Assembly (NCBI GenBank): GCA_008330645.1
Contig: VLTN01000003.1
Location: forward strand, 372,001-436,000
Direction: 5' to 3'
DNA from: Cafeteria roenbergensis
Taxonomy: Eukaryota > Sar > Bigyra > Bicosoecida > Cafeteriaceae
DNA length: 64,000 bases
The notes below the pieces were generated by a model, which saw only the letters and a list, made by a program, of their open reading frames with translations, ran no database searches and had not been told where the DNA came from. Of this stretch, positions 1-9,139 are shown piece by piece. Position 1 is the stretch's first letter, and each line of letters begins with the position of its first letter. Both the position numbers and the translations under genes were made by a program.

Positions 1-1845
1 CGCCTCCCGGCGCCTGCAGCAGGCCGCGACCAGGCCCTGTCCGCGGCGGCACTGCGCCACCGCCGCGTGCCCCAACACGGCCGCAGCCAGCACCGCCATC
101 ACGCACGCCGACCAGGCCATGGCGAGCGCGAAGAAGGAGTCCACCGTGAACTGGGCCTGGAACCCGGCGGCGCGGAACAGGCTCAGGAAGGCGAACCACG
201 TCAGCCCCCAGAGAGCCAGCAGCCACAGCCTGTTGGAGCTGGCCACGCGGAAGGCCGGCCGGAAGCTCTGCCGCAGGGCCCAGAGGAGCATCACGACGAG
301 GAGGACGATGGACTGGGCAAGCGGGGAAGGCCTAGCGAGGGCGTAGACTAGCGCCAGGAGAGTGGTGGTCGCCGCCCACTGCGCGCGCATGAAGGCTGGC
401 GACAGAGCGGTCACCCTGCAGCAGCACACGCCCCCGCAGGTGAGCGCTCCAGCGAGACCGCCGCCCCGCCCAACCGCGTCGGGCCCCCCGTCGATGTCGC
501 CGCAGATGACCCCCGCCGCGCCACCGGGCCCGACGAAGGAGCTCATGGTCCACAGGCCGTCCCTTCGCCAAGCGTACCCGATTGCGTGCTCGTAGGCAGC
601 CTCGCGCCATCGGAGGAAGCGCTCGTGCGCGGCAGAGCCGGCCAGCGGGGGCACGGCCCGGCGCGCAGACCACGCCAGCGCGGCAGTCGGCCCCAGCAGA
701 GCGATGAGGAGAGCGGGCGCGCACAGGGCTGCGAGCAGCGTGTGTCGCAGGTCCTCCGCGTCGAAGCACGGCCACGACGGGTCGGGACCCCAGCGCAGGG
801 CGCCTCCGAAGTCGGGGTTGCTCTCGCAGGCTGCGGAACGCTCGGCCAAGGCGTGGGTGGCGGGCGCGAGAACGGAAGCAGCGTGGTCGGGGCGGCGTGG
901 TCGAGGCGGCGTGGTCGGGGCGGCGTGGTCGAGGCGGCGTAGTCGGGGCGGCGGGCGGCGGGCGGCGGGCGGCGGGCGGCGGGCGGCGGGCGGCGGGCGG
1001 CGGGCGGCGCTGCAGACGCCTGAGGCGGCACACGCCTGAGGCGGCGGGTGAGGGGTGCAGCTCACTGTACACTCGCAGCAGCGCCAGCTGCGCTGGCAGC
1101 GACAGGAGGATGGAGGCCGCAAGGCCGGCGTCCAGAAGCCACGCGCGGCCGCAGCGCACGTCCCGTGGACAGCAGAAACGCGCAACTGTGCGACGCAGCG
1201 CAACAACCGCCGCGAGCGCGGGCACCAGCGCGGCCCAGGCAATGGGGTGCGCCCAAGCGCCGGTCGGCTCGCCCCAGAGGCTGATGTAGCGCTGGGCGGA
1301 GCCAACAGAGAGCCCCACGCCCGCCTCGCGCTCGGCGAGGTACTGCAGCATGAAGCTGTCGGCGTTGAACACCAGGGTGAAGCTGCGCAGCGGGGGGCGA
1401 GAGGGGAGAAGCCCGGAGCGATCGCTTGTCGTTGGCAGCGGCCATCGCCGCTTCTTGGCAAGTGCCCGGAACGGAGCCTCCCCCGCCGAGTCCCTGCTGC
1501 GCGCATTGCACGGTGCACTGCGAGCGGGGGCCCATCCGCGGCGCTTGAGCGGGGCTGCCGGGTCGCTGCGCGCGGGCAATTGCAGCGGCTGTCCCCGACT
1601 GACCTTGACCACACCTGCCAACGAGACGGCCAGGGCCAGGCCACCGACATGGCCCACATGAGGGCCAGAACCTGGAAAAACGCCACGACGGTGAGGGCCT
1701 TTTCCCACCAGAAGAGCGACGGGTCGCGCACGCGCGGGCAGCAACGCACGCAGCAGGCCGAGGCCTTGCAGCCCCGGAGCGGTTGCCGCTTGCGCGGCAA
1801 TTCCGCCTCGAAGGGCCTGGCCGAAGCCGCGCTTGCCTCGCCCAT
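1..1845 (-). CDS. TRP-like multi-pass membrane protein, C-terminus off left edge
   Basis: Three exons join in phase: 1604..1845, 1066..1382 and 1..830, with introns 1383..1603 (donor GTCAGT) and 831..1065 (donor GTGAGC). This gives at least 463 residues, open at the left edge. The protein alternates hydrophobic helices with short loops: WWEKALTVVAFFQVLALMW near residue 45, an FNAD segment near 90, helices near 130 and 165, then a Cys-containing loop (YTCESNPDF) and further helices. The pattern of KALTVV..FQ, WPWPSRW, FNAD and a later Cys loop resembles the TRP-like C-terminal membrane module of large protist surface proteins that usually carry Cys-rich (GCC2/GCC3, EGF) ectodomains; that match is from memory. 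The ATG at 1845 is the first in-frame Met, but the frame stays open upstream to about 2035, so a 5' exon could be missing. Substrate or ligand unknown. Confidence 0.6.
   Translation of the reverse strand, partial: MGEASAASARPFEAELPRKRQPLRGCKASACCVRCCPRVRDPSLFWWEKALTVVAFFQVLALMWAMSVAWPWPSRWQVWSRSVGDSRCNCPRAATRQPRSSAADGPPLAVHRAMRAAGTRRGRLRSGHLPRSGDGRCQRQAIAPGFSPLAPRCAASPWCSTPTASCCSTSPSARRAWGSLLAPPSATSASGASRPALGRTPLPGPRWCPRSRRLLRCVAQLRVSAVHGTCAAAARGFWTPALRPPSSCRCQRSWRCCECTVSCTPHPPPQACAASGVCSAARRPPPAARRPPPAARRPPPRLRRLDHAAPTTPPRPRRPDHAASVLAPATHALAERSAACESNPDFGGALRWGPDPSWPCFDAEDLRHTLLAALCAPALLIALLGPTAALAWSARRAVPPLAGSAAHERFLRWREAAYEHAIGYAWRRDGLWTMSSFVGPGGAAGVICGDIDGGPDAVGRGGGLAGALTCGGVCCCRVTALSPAFMRAQWAATTTLLALVYALARPSPLAQSIVLLVVMLLWALRQSFRPAFRVASSNRLWLLALWGLTWFAFLSLFRAAGFQAQFTVDSFFALAMAWSACVMAVLAAAVLGHAAVAQCRRGQGLVAACCRRREA
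883..952. repeat. 14-bp tandem repeat inside intron
   Basis: Five copies of a 14-mer, GTGGTCGGGGCGGC alternating with GTGGTCGAGGCGGC, lie within the second intron of the left-edge membrane protein gene. The last copy has GTAGTC. Confidence 0.9.
953..1008. repeat. GGGCGGC heptamer array (8 copies) in intron
   Basis: Eight perfect 7-bp units follow directly on the 14-mer array in the same intron. The plus strand carries evenly spaced GGG runs able to form a G-quadruplex; the pre-mRNA of the gene is the C-rich strand. In a naive translation the array encodes a spurious Ala-Arg-Pro repeat. Confidence 0.95.
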
Positions 1846-2184
1846 GGCCAGCGTGCTGCTCGCGGGCAGTAGCTTGGCGTCGCCAGTCGCCTGCCAAGCC
1901 CGCCTTGTGGCTTCAGGCGCTCGCGGAAGCACTCCGACCAGCGAGGCGGTCTGGCAAGCAGAGCCGGATGGGCCGCGGTCTGCAGTCGCGCGTCGGAGCG
2001 CGGCACGAGCGGGGAACGATGCAGCCAATCGACCCTACTGCCACCGTGGGCGCTGCATGGACGTTCGGAGCGGTCGTGTGGACGCAGCGGGCCGGATTGC
2101 AGCGCTGACGCATCGGCTAGGCCTGCAGCCAGCGAGCAGCAGGGTGCACATCCGCTGCGCGCGTTGGGTGCGGTGCCGTTGCAC
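1846..2184. other. Intergenic, tandem minus-strand genes
   Basis: Gap between the start of the left-edge membrane protein gene and the stop of the CENP-X-like gene. It should hold the 5' leader of the former. An additional 5' exon of the membrane protein cannot be excluded. No repeat or RNA gene seen. Confidence 0.5.
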
Positions 2185-2982
2185 TCAAAAAGTCAAGTCG
2201 TTGCCCGCCCGAGCTGCTGCTGCCATGACGACAGCGGGGGGCACCCCATCGCCCGAGGCTGCCGCCGCAGCCGCATCCCCTTCCTCTGGCGCCCGCTCGT
2301 GCACTGCAACCGCAGCCGCCATCGCGGCCGCGTCGATCCGGGCCTGCGCCGCCATGGCCAAAAGCCGACCTTGAAGGGCCTCCGACGCAGGCGTCAGCTC
2401 CTCGTCCCCCGCCCGAAGCAACGTGGCCTTGACCGCCGCGGCGAGCACCGCTTCGCCCGACACCCGGGCCCTGCGGAAGCGGCGACGCCAGCAGCGCGAC
2501 TCCCACAGCGCCGGTGTTGCGCTGGAAGCACCGCCAATCGCTCCGCCGCGCTCCTGCTCTGTGCGGAGTGCTCTGGTCGAGCCTGGCGGCAGGCCTCCGC
2601 AGAGCTGCGTCGCGAGCCGTACACTCACCTTGCGGGCACTGCCGACGGCGGGGCAACCCGAGATATGAACCAGGCGGCGCCAGCAGATGCCCCGCACCGG
2701 GCAGCATGGGCAAGCCCCCTCCTGGCACTGCGCGGGCAGAGGCACAGGCGGCGTGGACTCGCGGAAGCTGCGGAGTCGGTCGCTACCCCGTGTTGCCGGG
2801 CCTGACCTCAAAGATGGGAGCAAGCAGCAGAAGGTTCGGGTGGGCACACATCGCGCTCACCCAATGGCTGCTCCGTCGGCTGCGCCGGAGGCCACAGCGG
2901 CGCGCCTGCCGCCGGACTGAGCCTCGAGAATTTCGGCGTCGCCTTCAAGCGCCTCTTCGAGCGAGGCCGGCAGGTCCTCCAT
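2185..2982 (-). CDS. Small protein, possible CENP-X/MHF2-like histone fold
   Basis: First exon 2861..2982 begins MEDLPASLEEALEG and ends at a GTGAGC donor in phase 2. The last exon 2185..2470 follows the acceptor TTCCGCAG in the matching phase. An optional middle exon 2629..2727, with good CGCAG and GTGAGT borders, also keeps phase. The product is 135 residues without it and 168 with it. The last exon encodes two predicted helices (GEAVLAAAVKATLL, then LTPASEALQGRLLAMAAQA) and ends in NDLTF. Human CENP-X (81 residues) has the same order: a helix, a KVSGDALQ-type loop-helix, then a C-terminal stretch ending LLLDF. If correct, the protein would pair with CENP-S in Fanconi and kinetochore complexes. 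The similarity is short and Ala-rich, so the gene is more certain than the function. Confidence 0.35.
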
Positions 2983-3369
2983 CACCACCGGCGCGGCGGG
3001 AAGCTCGGGACGGGAGGTTTGCGCCGGGAAAGCGTCTCGGGAGTGGGGTTGGCGCCGTGTGGATTGTGTGGCGGCGCGTTTGCAGTCGCCGGCGCGTGGA
3101 GCAGAGCCGCAGTCCCGCAGCGTCCACGTCGTTGGCGTTCAGGCTCCCGCCGGCCCCTCCGCAGAACGACCGGCGGGCGCTTCTGATGGGCGTGGCACGA
3201 CCTCTCATCGACCTTGGGCCAGCCCGGCCCACACACACACACACGAAGCGGCAGGCCGCGCGGGCCTGGGCAGGGCCGAGGCCCGCGCAGCCGCCGAATG
3301 CACTGCAAGCGGACGCCCTCGCTGCGCGCCGAGCGCGGCTGGCTGGCCCGCCAGCGGGCGCCGTTGTCT
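2983..3369. other. Intergenic with (CA)n tract
   Basis: Separates the SmD3 stop from the start of the CENP-X-like gene, both on the minus strand. A CA dinucleotide tract at 3230..3244 reads TG on the sense strand, about 130 nt past the SmD3 stop. Nothing else recognised. Confidence 0.6.
3230..3244. repeat. (CA)n microsatellite
   Basis: Fifteen bases of alternating CA on the plus strand, reading as TG in the direction of the flanking minus-strand genes. Confidence 0.9.
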
Positions 3370-3669
3370 TCACGCAGCGCCCCCGCTGCGGCGGGCCTTG
3401 GCCGCCTCTGCCAGCTTCTTGAACATGGGGGCAGACTGGAGAATGTCCGGCAGCAAGGCAAGCCGGACTTGGGTGCCGCGCAGGAAGACGTTCTCCATGC
3501 GCGTGCGCCGGCCGTCCCGCGCGGTGAAGACCACGTTGCGCATCTGGCAGTTCATGGCCGAGTCACTCTCCACCAGCACGCCGCGGTACAGTTCGCCGTT
3601 CTTGAGCTCCAGCGTCACCGGGTGACCCTGCGCCTCATGCAGCAGCTTCACGGGCACGCCGCCGTCCAT
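3370..3669 (-). CDS. SNRPD3: Small nuclear ribonucleoprotein Sm D3
   Basis: A 99-residue, single-exon Sm-fold protein. SmD3 is one of seven proteins forming the ring around the Sm site of U1, U2, U4 and U5 snRNAs in the nucleus. It starts MDGGVPVKLLHEAQGH, matching the family opening (GVPIKVLHEAEGH). The Sm1 motif (LELKNGELYRGVL, NCQM near residue 40) and the Sm2 motif (FLRGTQVRLALLP near 62-75) are intact. The start is the Met just before GGVPVK; the longer open frame upstream is unlike the family. Human SmD3 ends in an Arg-Gly tail that is methylated for SMN assembly; here the tail is only a short KARRSGGAA. It shares a 232-bp divergent promoter with CIAPIN1. Confidence 0.95.
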   Translation of the reverse strand: MDGGVPVKLLHEAQGHPVTLELKNGELYRGVLVESDSAMNCQMRNVVFTARDGRRTRMENVFLRGTQVRLALLPDILQSAPMFKKLAEAAKARRSGGAA

Positions 3670-3901
3670 TGCGCGCGCTGGTCGGGGCGAGAGGGCGGTG
3701 GGAGCCTCGGGAGCGCCGTGGGTCCTGCGCTGGGACTCCTGGAGCGGGGCGGGCGGGCCGGCCTGCGGCGCTGTGGCCGAGCCTGGCCCGCCGCGGGGCG
3801 CTCGCAGGCTCGACCGGCAGAGGCGCTCCATTCCGAGCCGCGAGCGCAAGCCGCCACTCGAGCGCCCGGCTCCCCGCGGCCCGACGGAGCAACCCACCCT
3901 G
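3670..3901. promoter_or_regulatory. Divergent promoter region SmD3/CIAPIN1
   Basis: Only 232 bp separate the two start codons, so both promoters and 5' leaders must lie here. No TATA-like element seen. Confidence 0.6.
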
Positions 3902-5082
3902 ATGGCAGGCCTCCCCGCCCTCCCGTCTTACTTCCTGCCTGCGCCCGTGGGCGCCAACGTGCTCCTCATCGGAGACGCGGCCATCGCTGACTCTGAAGTT
4001 CTTCCCCTCCTCCAGAGCGGCGCCGTGCTGCAGTACGTCCGCCTCCCCTGGGGCCACTCTGAGGGTGAGGTGCTCTTTCCTGCCTGCTGCCGGCCGGCCG
4101 GGGCACGCAGCGGCGAGGCCGCGCGCCGGCGCGCCGATTTCCGTCAGCATGACGGGGCACGTGGTGGGTTGCCGCTGCACGCCTTTCCGCTCCAGCAAGC
4201 CCTCGCAATGCAGCACCCCTCCCCCGCCCCTGCTCCCTGGCCCGTTTCTCCCGCGCAGTGCTTCGCTCGCGGCCCGCCGCGTCCGTGGACGAGGTCCGGG
4301 TGCTTGCCCTTGGGGGCGAGGGCTCGGCGGCGCTGCGCATGGCGGCCGACTCGGTGGACGCCATCGCCGCGTGCCTCAAGCCGGGCGCCACGTTCACCGC
4401 GTGCGTCGTGGGCGTGGCCTCGAGCGCCGACCTGGAGGCCCTTCGCCTCAAGGCAGTCATCGGGGGCCTGGCGCGGCCCACCGCGGCACAACGCGTCGCA
4501 GCGGCAGGGCTTGGCAACAGCGTCTCGCTGCAGGTTTCCAAGCCCGAGGCAGCTGCGGCTCCGGCCCCCGTGAAGCTGCTCCGGCGCAAGCGCGCGCCCC
4601 AGGCCGCGCCGGCCCCGCAGCCCGCTGCGGACGCATGGTCGGCTGCCCTCTCCACCGGCCCCTCGTCCGCCGCTGCAGCTCCGACCATCGACGAGAGCGC
4701 TCTCCTGGAGGGCGACGAAGCAGGGGAGGCCCCCTCCGCGGGGTGCTCCACGAAGCCCCGCGCCTGCAAGAACTGCAGCTGCGGTCGCGCTGAGCTCGAG
4801 GCCGCGCAGGAGACGAAGACAGACGAAACCGCCGCTCCGCCCGCCTCTGCAACGGCAGCAGGCGCCGCCGCGGCCGCCACCGGCTCGCCCGCCCCTGCAG
4901 CACAGGCCACGGACGCTGCTGCCTTCACCTCCGCCTGCGGCAACTGCAGCAAGGGGGACGCCTTCCGCTGCGCCGGCTGCCCCCACCGCGGCAAGCCTGC
5001 CTTCAAGTCCGGAATGGGCAGCGCCCTCCTCATCGACCTGGGGGCTGGAAACGCTCTGGAGGAGGGTGTTGAGGTCGAGTGA
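3902..5082 (+). CDS. CIAPIN1: Anamorsin, cytosolic Fe-S assembly electron carrier
   Basis: Exon 1 3902..4064 and exon 2 4259..5082 join through a 194-bp GTGAGG...GCAG intron in phase 1, giving 328 residues. CIAPIN1/Dre2 takes electrons from the diflavin reductase Ndor1/Tah18 and feeds the cytosolic iron-sulfur assembly machinery. The N-terminal half is a degenerate methyltransferase-like fold ([21 protein letters not shown] in exon 1, then [10 protein letters not shown]). A Pro/Ala linker leads to both cluster motifs: CKNCSCGR near residue 232 with an upstream Cys, and [21 protein letters not shown] near 286, the diagnostic C-x2-C-x7-C-x2-C. The length is near the usual 310. The gene converges with PSF1. 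Confidence 0.95.
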
Positions 5083-5452
5083 CCCGCCCCCCCAGTGGTG
5101 CGGCGGCTTGGCGAAGCCGCTGCGCTCCACAAGGCGTGCTGGCCCCCACAGGCGAACGCGCGACCCCGACCGGCTGCGACCGGCTGCCGCCGCCGCCGCC
5201 ACTGCTGCTGCTGCTCTTTGCGTGTCGGGTTTACAGACAGCATGCTGTCGTGATGGCCTCCTGATTGCGCGGCGCAACTGCTCTCCAACCTCTGCGCACG
5301 TTCCTTCGCCGCCACTGCCTCGAACACGAACGAACACGCACGCGGCCACACGCAAGAACACGCACTCGATACCCCATGTGAAGCTGGCCCCATCGCCCAA
5401 GGGCAGCCGCCGCGCTCGCCCGGCTGCGGAGACGCGGCCTGTCGCCCGACGC
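5083..5452. other. Convergent 3' intergenic region CIAPIN1/PSF1
   Basis: Holds the 3' ends of two converging genes. CIAPIN1 has TTTGCGTGTC at 5217..5226; PSF1 has TTGCGTGTG on the minus strand at 5347..5355. A GCC/CTG-rich tract lies near 5190..5215. No gene seen. Confidence 0.6.
5347..5355 (-). terminator. Candidate 3'-end element TTGCGTGTG (PSF1)
   Basis: Exact 9-mer in sense orientation about 100 nt past the PSF1 stop codon. The same word follows the stops of Lon, NDK/AK and B12D in this window. A GU-rich polyadenylation element is inferred. Confidence 0.4.
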
Positions 5453-6435
5453 TCAGGCGTCCGCGTCCACCTCCTCAAGCGCGCCCCTCCTCACAAGGGC
5501 CTCTGCGTCCGAACGCCGAAGCAGCAGCGTGGTGCCGGGCTGCATGTTCACGGCCTGCCCGGAGGCCAGCACCACCTCCCCGATGGCTCGGCGAACCCGC
5601 ACCATCACGTGAAGCTGCCGCGGCGGCTGCACGTCCGCCGTCACGTCCAGGTCCACCGATCGCATGTACTCGGCCAGCGCGTCGCCGTAGGCCTTGGAGT
5701 AGTCCTCCTCCTTCCGGCTGAGCCTCGACGACCAGCGCGCGGGAAGCACCGCGCCGTACTCCCAGCGGAGAGTCTCCACGCGGACCAGGCGCTCGTGGCT
5801 GTGAGCAGGGGCGGGGCAAGGGGGGGTCGCGCGCGCGGGTTTGGGGGGCGGGCGCAGGGGCGGGAGGGCGAGCGCGCGTGTCTGGGCGGAGGGGGGGGTA
5901 GGGCCCGGGGAATACGCACAGCCGCGCTGCGCTCTGCGCTGCTCACGTGTACGCGATGAGGCACCGCTTGATGCGCATGGCCGTCGTGTGCAGGCTGACC
6001 AGCCCGCAGAGCTTCGGAACTGTCGGCTTCCCATCGGCCTCTCTGCGCCATGGGAACAGGCCGAGGGGCAACAAGAGACCGCACAGCTGGGGCGCATTGC
6101 AGCTCGCCAAACGCATGGCTTCCTCACAAGCCACGGGCTCGCAGGACGCGGGCCAGCAGGGGCGCACCTGCTGCTGTCGTCGATCTCCTTGTTGATAGCC
6201 CGAAGTTCCTGCAAGCAGCGCTTGACTCCCTCATCCTGCAGGCCAACGTTGACGGACAAAGCAATTAAAAAAAACAGAGGCCGCGTGGCGTGCAAGGCCG
6301 CCTCGAGGTGCCCCCTCCTGGTTCACAAGGGCCAACGCTCACGTTGTAAGCGGGCAACGTTTCCGTCGCGTATAGCTCGCGGACGAGGTCGCGCGCAGCG
6401 GACCCAAACACAGAAGACGCGGGAGTCGCAGCCAT
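5453..6435 (-). CDS. GINS1: GINS complex subunit PSF1
   Basis: Four exons, 6343..6435, 6168..6235, 5947..6042 and 5453..5798, join in phase to give 200 residues; human PSF1 has 196. PSF1 is part of the CMG helicase (Cdc45-MCM-GINS) that unwinds DNA at replication forks. Exon 1 encodes MAATPASSVFGSAARDLVRE through LPAYN, the conserved first helix and turn. Exon 2 carries DEGVKRCLQELRAINKEIDD. The hallmark block near residues 85-105 is ETLRWEYGAVLPA (human ALRWEYGSVLP), followed by EYMRS and PPRQLHVMVRV, then the small C-terminal beta domain ending ALVRRGALEEV. Introns are 107, 125 and 148 bp; the second has the less common donor GTGCGC. The gene has the highest intron density here. Confidence 0.95.
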
Positions 6436-6815
6436 GGTACTCCCCCCGACCCGGCGTCCCACCAACGGGTTGCGGGTGGGCGTTTGCTCGCATGCGCAAT
6501 CGGTTCGGCGCCTGCATTTTGAACTGCTCTGCCAGGCTGTCATGGCAGGCTGAGCAACTGATGGCAGCACGGCCGCCTCAGCCGCGGGGCCGGCCCCAGC
6601 CACCGCGCTTGCAGAGGCCCGGAATGCTCTGCGCGGGCTCGCGCCAGCAATCGACTACTGGGTGGTCGCAGGCATCGGCCCGCTTGCACGTCCCGCAATT
6701 GCGAAACCTTCCGGGATACGTGCCGTCGCAGGCACGTCCGAAGCCGGCCCGACGGTGGCCCGCGGCTGGGGCAGGCAGCCTTGCCGCCCGCTCCCCGCTC
6801 GTCTCGGCGCCGGCG
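6436..6815. other. Intergenic, tandem minus-strand genes
   Basis: Lies between the fucosyltransferase-like stop and the PSF1 start. No repeat, RNA gene or convincing ORF seen. Confidence 0.5.
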
Positions 6816-8615
6816 TCAAGCGGCGGGAGGGGCGACGCTGCACGCGGTGGCCCACAACTCCCACGACTGCAGTCCGAGGCGCGCTGTGTCGGCCGCGTGG
6901 GTCCGCCCCAGGCAAACACCCCAAGCGACGTCGGGCGTCCCGGGGTGCCCGGGCAGCGCCAGCGCAGCGCGAAGCGACGACGGGGTCCAGCCGGAGGCGT
7001 CGCCGACGTGGCCCAGCCGCAGCTCTGGCATCAAGACTCGCCTGTGCGCCGTGAGCGAAGCGGCCCGGGTCGGGGCCCACAGCGGCGACGCAAGCAGGGA
7101 CAGGTCGTGGGGCCTGCCCCCAAATGCGCCGGTGCCCGCCAACACGACCCCGCCTGCCAGGGCCAGCCAGCGCGACGCAGGAGCCCCGCGTGCTGTGCCT
7201 GCCTCCGCAAAAAAACTGCTTCCGAACCCGCCTGCGCCCCCGGCGCCTGCCATCGCCGCCGCCCACCACTCCGCCAAGGCTCGCTGCGCGCCCGCCGGGT
7301 CACCGCGATCGAGCGACCCGTCCCCGCCGCGGCCGTCGCTGTCCGCGCGCGTGGCAGCCGCTCCCTGCGTGCTGCAACGGGCGTCAATGCTGCCGCTGCA
7401 AATCGCGCGTTTCACAAGCGGCCACAGCTGGTCTGCGGTGGCGACGCCGCAGTCGCCTGACAGCGCGCCCAGCTCACCCCTTGCGCTCGAGGCTGCTGTG
7501 CGGGCCCCCTCTTCGCTGTTGCTCAGCACCAGCACACCGCACGGCAGCTTGCGGCGACGCGACTCGGGCACAGCCAGCACAGCAAGGCGAGCAGCAAGCC
7601 TTCCGACCTGGCCGGCCGGCGCTGCCTCTGCGAAGGACACTGCTCCGCCGGCGGTCACCGTCCACCGCCCCTGAGCCGGGTCGGGCTCGCACACGGCGCC
7701 TGGGCACGGGTCGCTGCCTGGCACGGGCAGGGCGGCTGCTGGGTCGCTGAGCGACACGGCGTCCAACCGGGTTGTCACGGGGTAGTCGAACGAAGAGTCG
7801 TCTACGCGCGCCATTGCCACAGCCAATCCGTGGACAACTGGGGGCGCGCTGCTCGACGCCAGCCGCCTCGCAAGCTGCCCGCCCTTCCCAGTCGCCAGCA
7901 CCGACGCTGCCAGCTTCACCCCGGGGCGCACCAGCGGCCACACCACGCGCCGGTAGGCCCATCGCATGAGCCGCTCCTCCTCCGCCCTGGTCAGCCATGT
8001 CAGGAAGTTGGTGGACTCCCCAGCGAGGACGACAGCGTCTGCCGCGAACCGGCAGCCCGGCTGCCGGCCGACCAGCCAGCAAGACTCTCCAGGCTGGTGC
8101 TGCAACAGCCGATGCCACGTGCTGTGGGTCAGCCAGGTCGACGAGCGAACCGACGCGTTGGCGGGCGCCGCCAGCATCCACCGGGAGGCGGAGCCGCGAC
8201 GCGCCAGCTCGCGAGGCGAGACATGGCAAGAGCCGGAGGCCTTCCTGCACCGTGTCAGCCACGGTGTGCCAGCATAGCGCCACAGAGGCGACTTGCGACC
8301 CGCGGGCCACGAGGGCAACTCCACGAACAGGTCCTCCCACGTCCCTCCTTGCTCCGCTGACGCGTGCCAGTCGACCAGCAGGTCTCTTCCCGACGCCCTT
8401 GCCAGCCACAGAGATCGAGACAGCGTCCGCAAGCGGTTGCCAAGCCCGTGCGCCGCCAGAGACACCACGATGACGCGAGGCTCCCCCGTCGTCTCCGGGG
8501 GGCTCGCAAACACTGAGTGTGAGCCGGCAAGCTCCACTCGCGCAACGCAGCTACGGATGGCTGTGAGCGCCGCGGCTGCCACGGCTAATGCCCTCGGGAT
8601 TGCGCCATGGCGCAT
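6816..8615 (-). CDS. Secretory-pathway fucosyltransferase-like glycosyltransferase
   Basis: A 599-residue, single-exon protein. The Met at 8615 is chosen because it opens a signal peptide or membrane anchor (RALAVAAAALTAI near residues 8-20); the frame upstream reads through TG repeats. Residues 47-85 contain RVIVVSLAAHGLGNRLRTL and then GRDLLVDWHAS. The GxGNRL motif followed by a helix and a G-R-x-L-x-V-x-W strand is typical of GDP-fucose-type transferases (NodZ/GT23, GT11 and O-fucosyltransferase relatives). The rest is Ser/Ala-rich with scattered Cys (CRKASGSC, DPCPGAVC) that fit a lumenal protein. A second GDP-sugar motif could not be assigned with certainty, so family and acceptor remain open. 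Confidence 0.55.
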   Translation of the reverse strand: MRHGAIPRALAVAAAALTAIRSCVARVELAGSHSVFASPPETTGEPRVIVVSLAAHGLGNRLRTLSRSLWLARASGRDLLVDWHASAEQGGTWEDLFVELPSWPAGRKSPLWRYAGTPWLTRCRKASGSCHVSPRELARRGSASRWMLAAPANASVRSSTWLTHSTWHRLLQHQPGESCWLVGRQPGCRFAADAVVLAGESTNFLTWLTRAEEERLMRWAYRRVVWPLVRPGVKLAASVLATGKGGQLARRLASSSAPPVVHGLAVAMARVDDSSFDYPVTTRLDAVSLSDPAAALPVPGSDPCPGAVCEPDPAQGRWTVTAGGAVSFAEAAPAGQVGRLAARLAVLAVPESRRRKLPCGVLVLSNSEEGARTAASSARGELGALSGDCGVATADQLWPLVKRAICSGSIDARCSTQGAAATRADSDGRGGDGSLDRGDPAGAQRALAEWWAAAMAGAGGAGGFGSSFFAEAGTARGAPASRWLALAGGVVLAGTGAFGGRPHDLSLLASPLWAPTRAASLTAHRRVLMPELRLGHVGDASGWTPSSLRAALALPGHPGTPDVAWGVCLGRTHAADTARLGLQSWELWATACSVAPPAA

Positions 8616-9139
8616 GGTGTGCGGGCCCGCGCGAGCCGGCCGCGGTGTTTGATGGACGCTGAATATGTCGGCCTCCGCAACAAGCCGCCGGAAATGGCAA
8701 CGCGCAGCCAAAAAACACCGGCTCTGGGCGAGGACGAGATGCGCTCGGTCGGCGCTCCTTCTCGGCTTGGCCAGCAGCGCGCGCCCCTGCAGTTGGTCAA
8801 GGCACGAGGCGAGGACCGGCAGGCAAAATTTTGTGTGCGCACAAGCTACACACACGCACACACTCACTCACGAACACTCCCAAACACATCCGCTTGGAAA
8901 CCCGAGGCTGCCGCACTCGCCCTGGCAGCAAACTCTCGCGCACCAAACGCCTGGCCTGCACCGGGAAGCCTTGCGTGGCCAAACATCGGTTCGAGGCGGC
9001 AACGCCAGGCTTGGTGCGAAAAGGAGGCGTGACAGTCCCCGGCCGCGCAGCTGGAGACGCGACGCGTCGAGGCTTGCTTTCGGGAGCAGGGAGCGGCTCG
9101 CTGAAGCCAGAGTCAAGGGGCACGCCCCAGCTGGGGCGC
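8616..9139. other. Intergenic with CA/TG-rich tract
   Basis: Between the BRAP-like stop and the fucosyltransferase-like start, both minus strand. An imperfect CA tract at 8848..8875 reads as TG on the sense strand, including GTGCGTGTG, about 270 nt past the BRAP stop. No gene seen. Confidence 0.6.
8848..8875. repeat. Imperfect (CA)n tract
   Basis: CA-dominated low-complexity stretch, TG on the strand of the flanking genes. Confidence 0.8.

Noticed and set aside
332-1897. Single 521-codon minus-strand frame with Ala-Arg-Pro repeats
   Set aside because: Its central repeat is the intronic heptamer array. Only its parts overlapping 1066..1382 look like protein, and they splice in phase to other frames.
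1055-2374. 439-codon plus-strand open frame
   Set aside because: Arg/Ala-rich composition typical of GC-rich antisense noise; it overlaps well-supported minus-strand exons.
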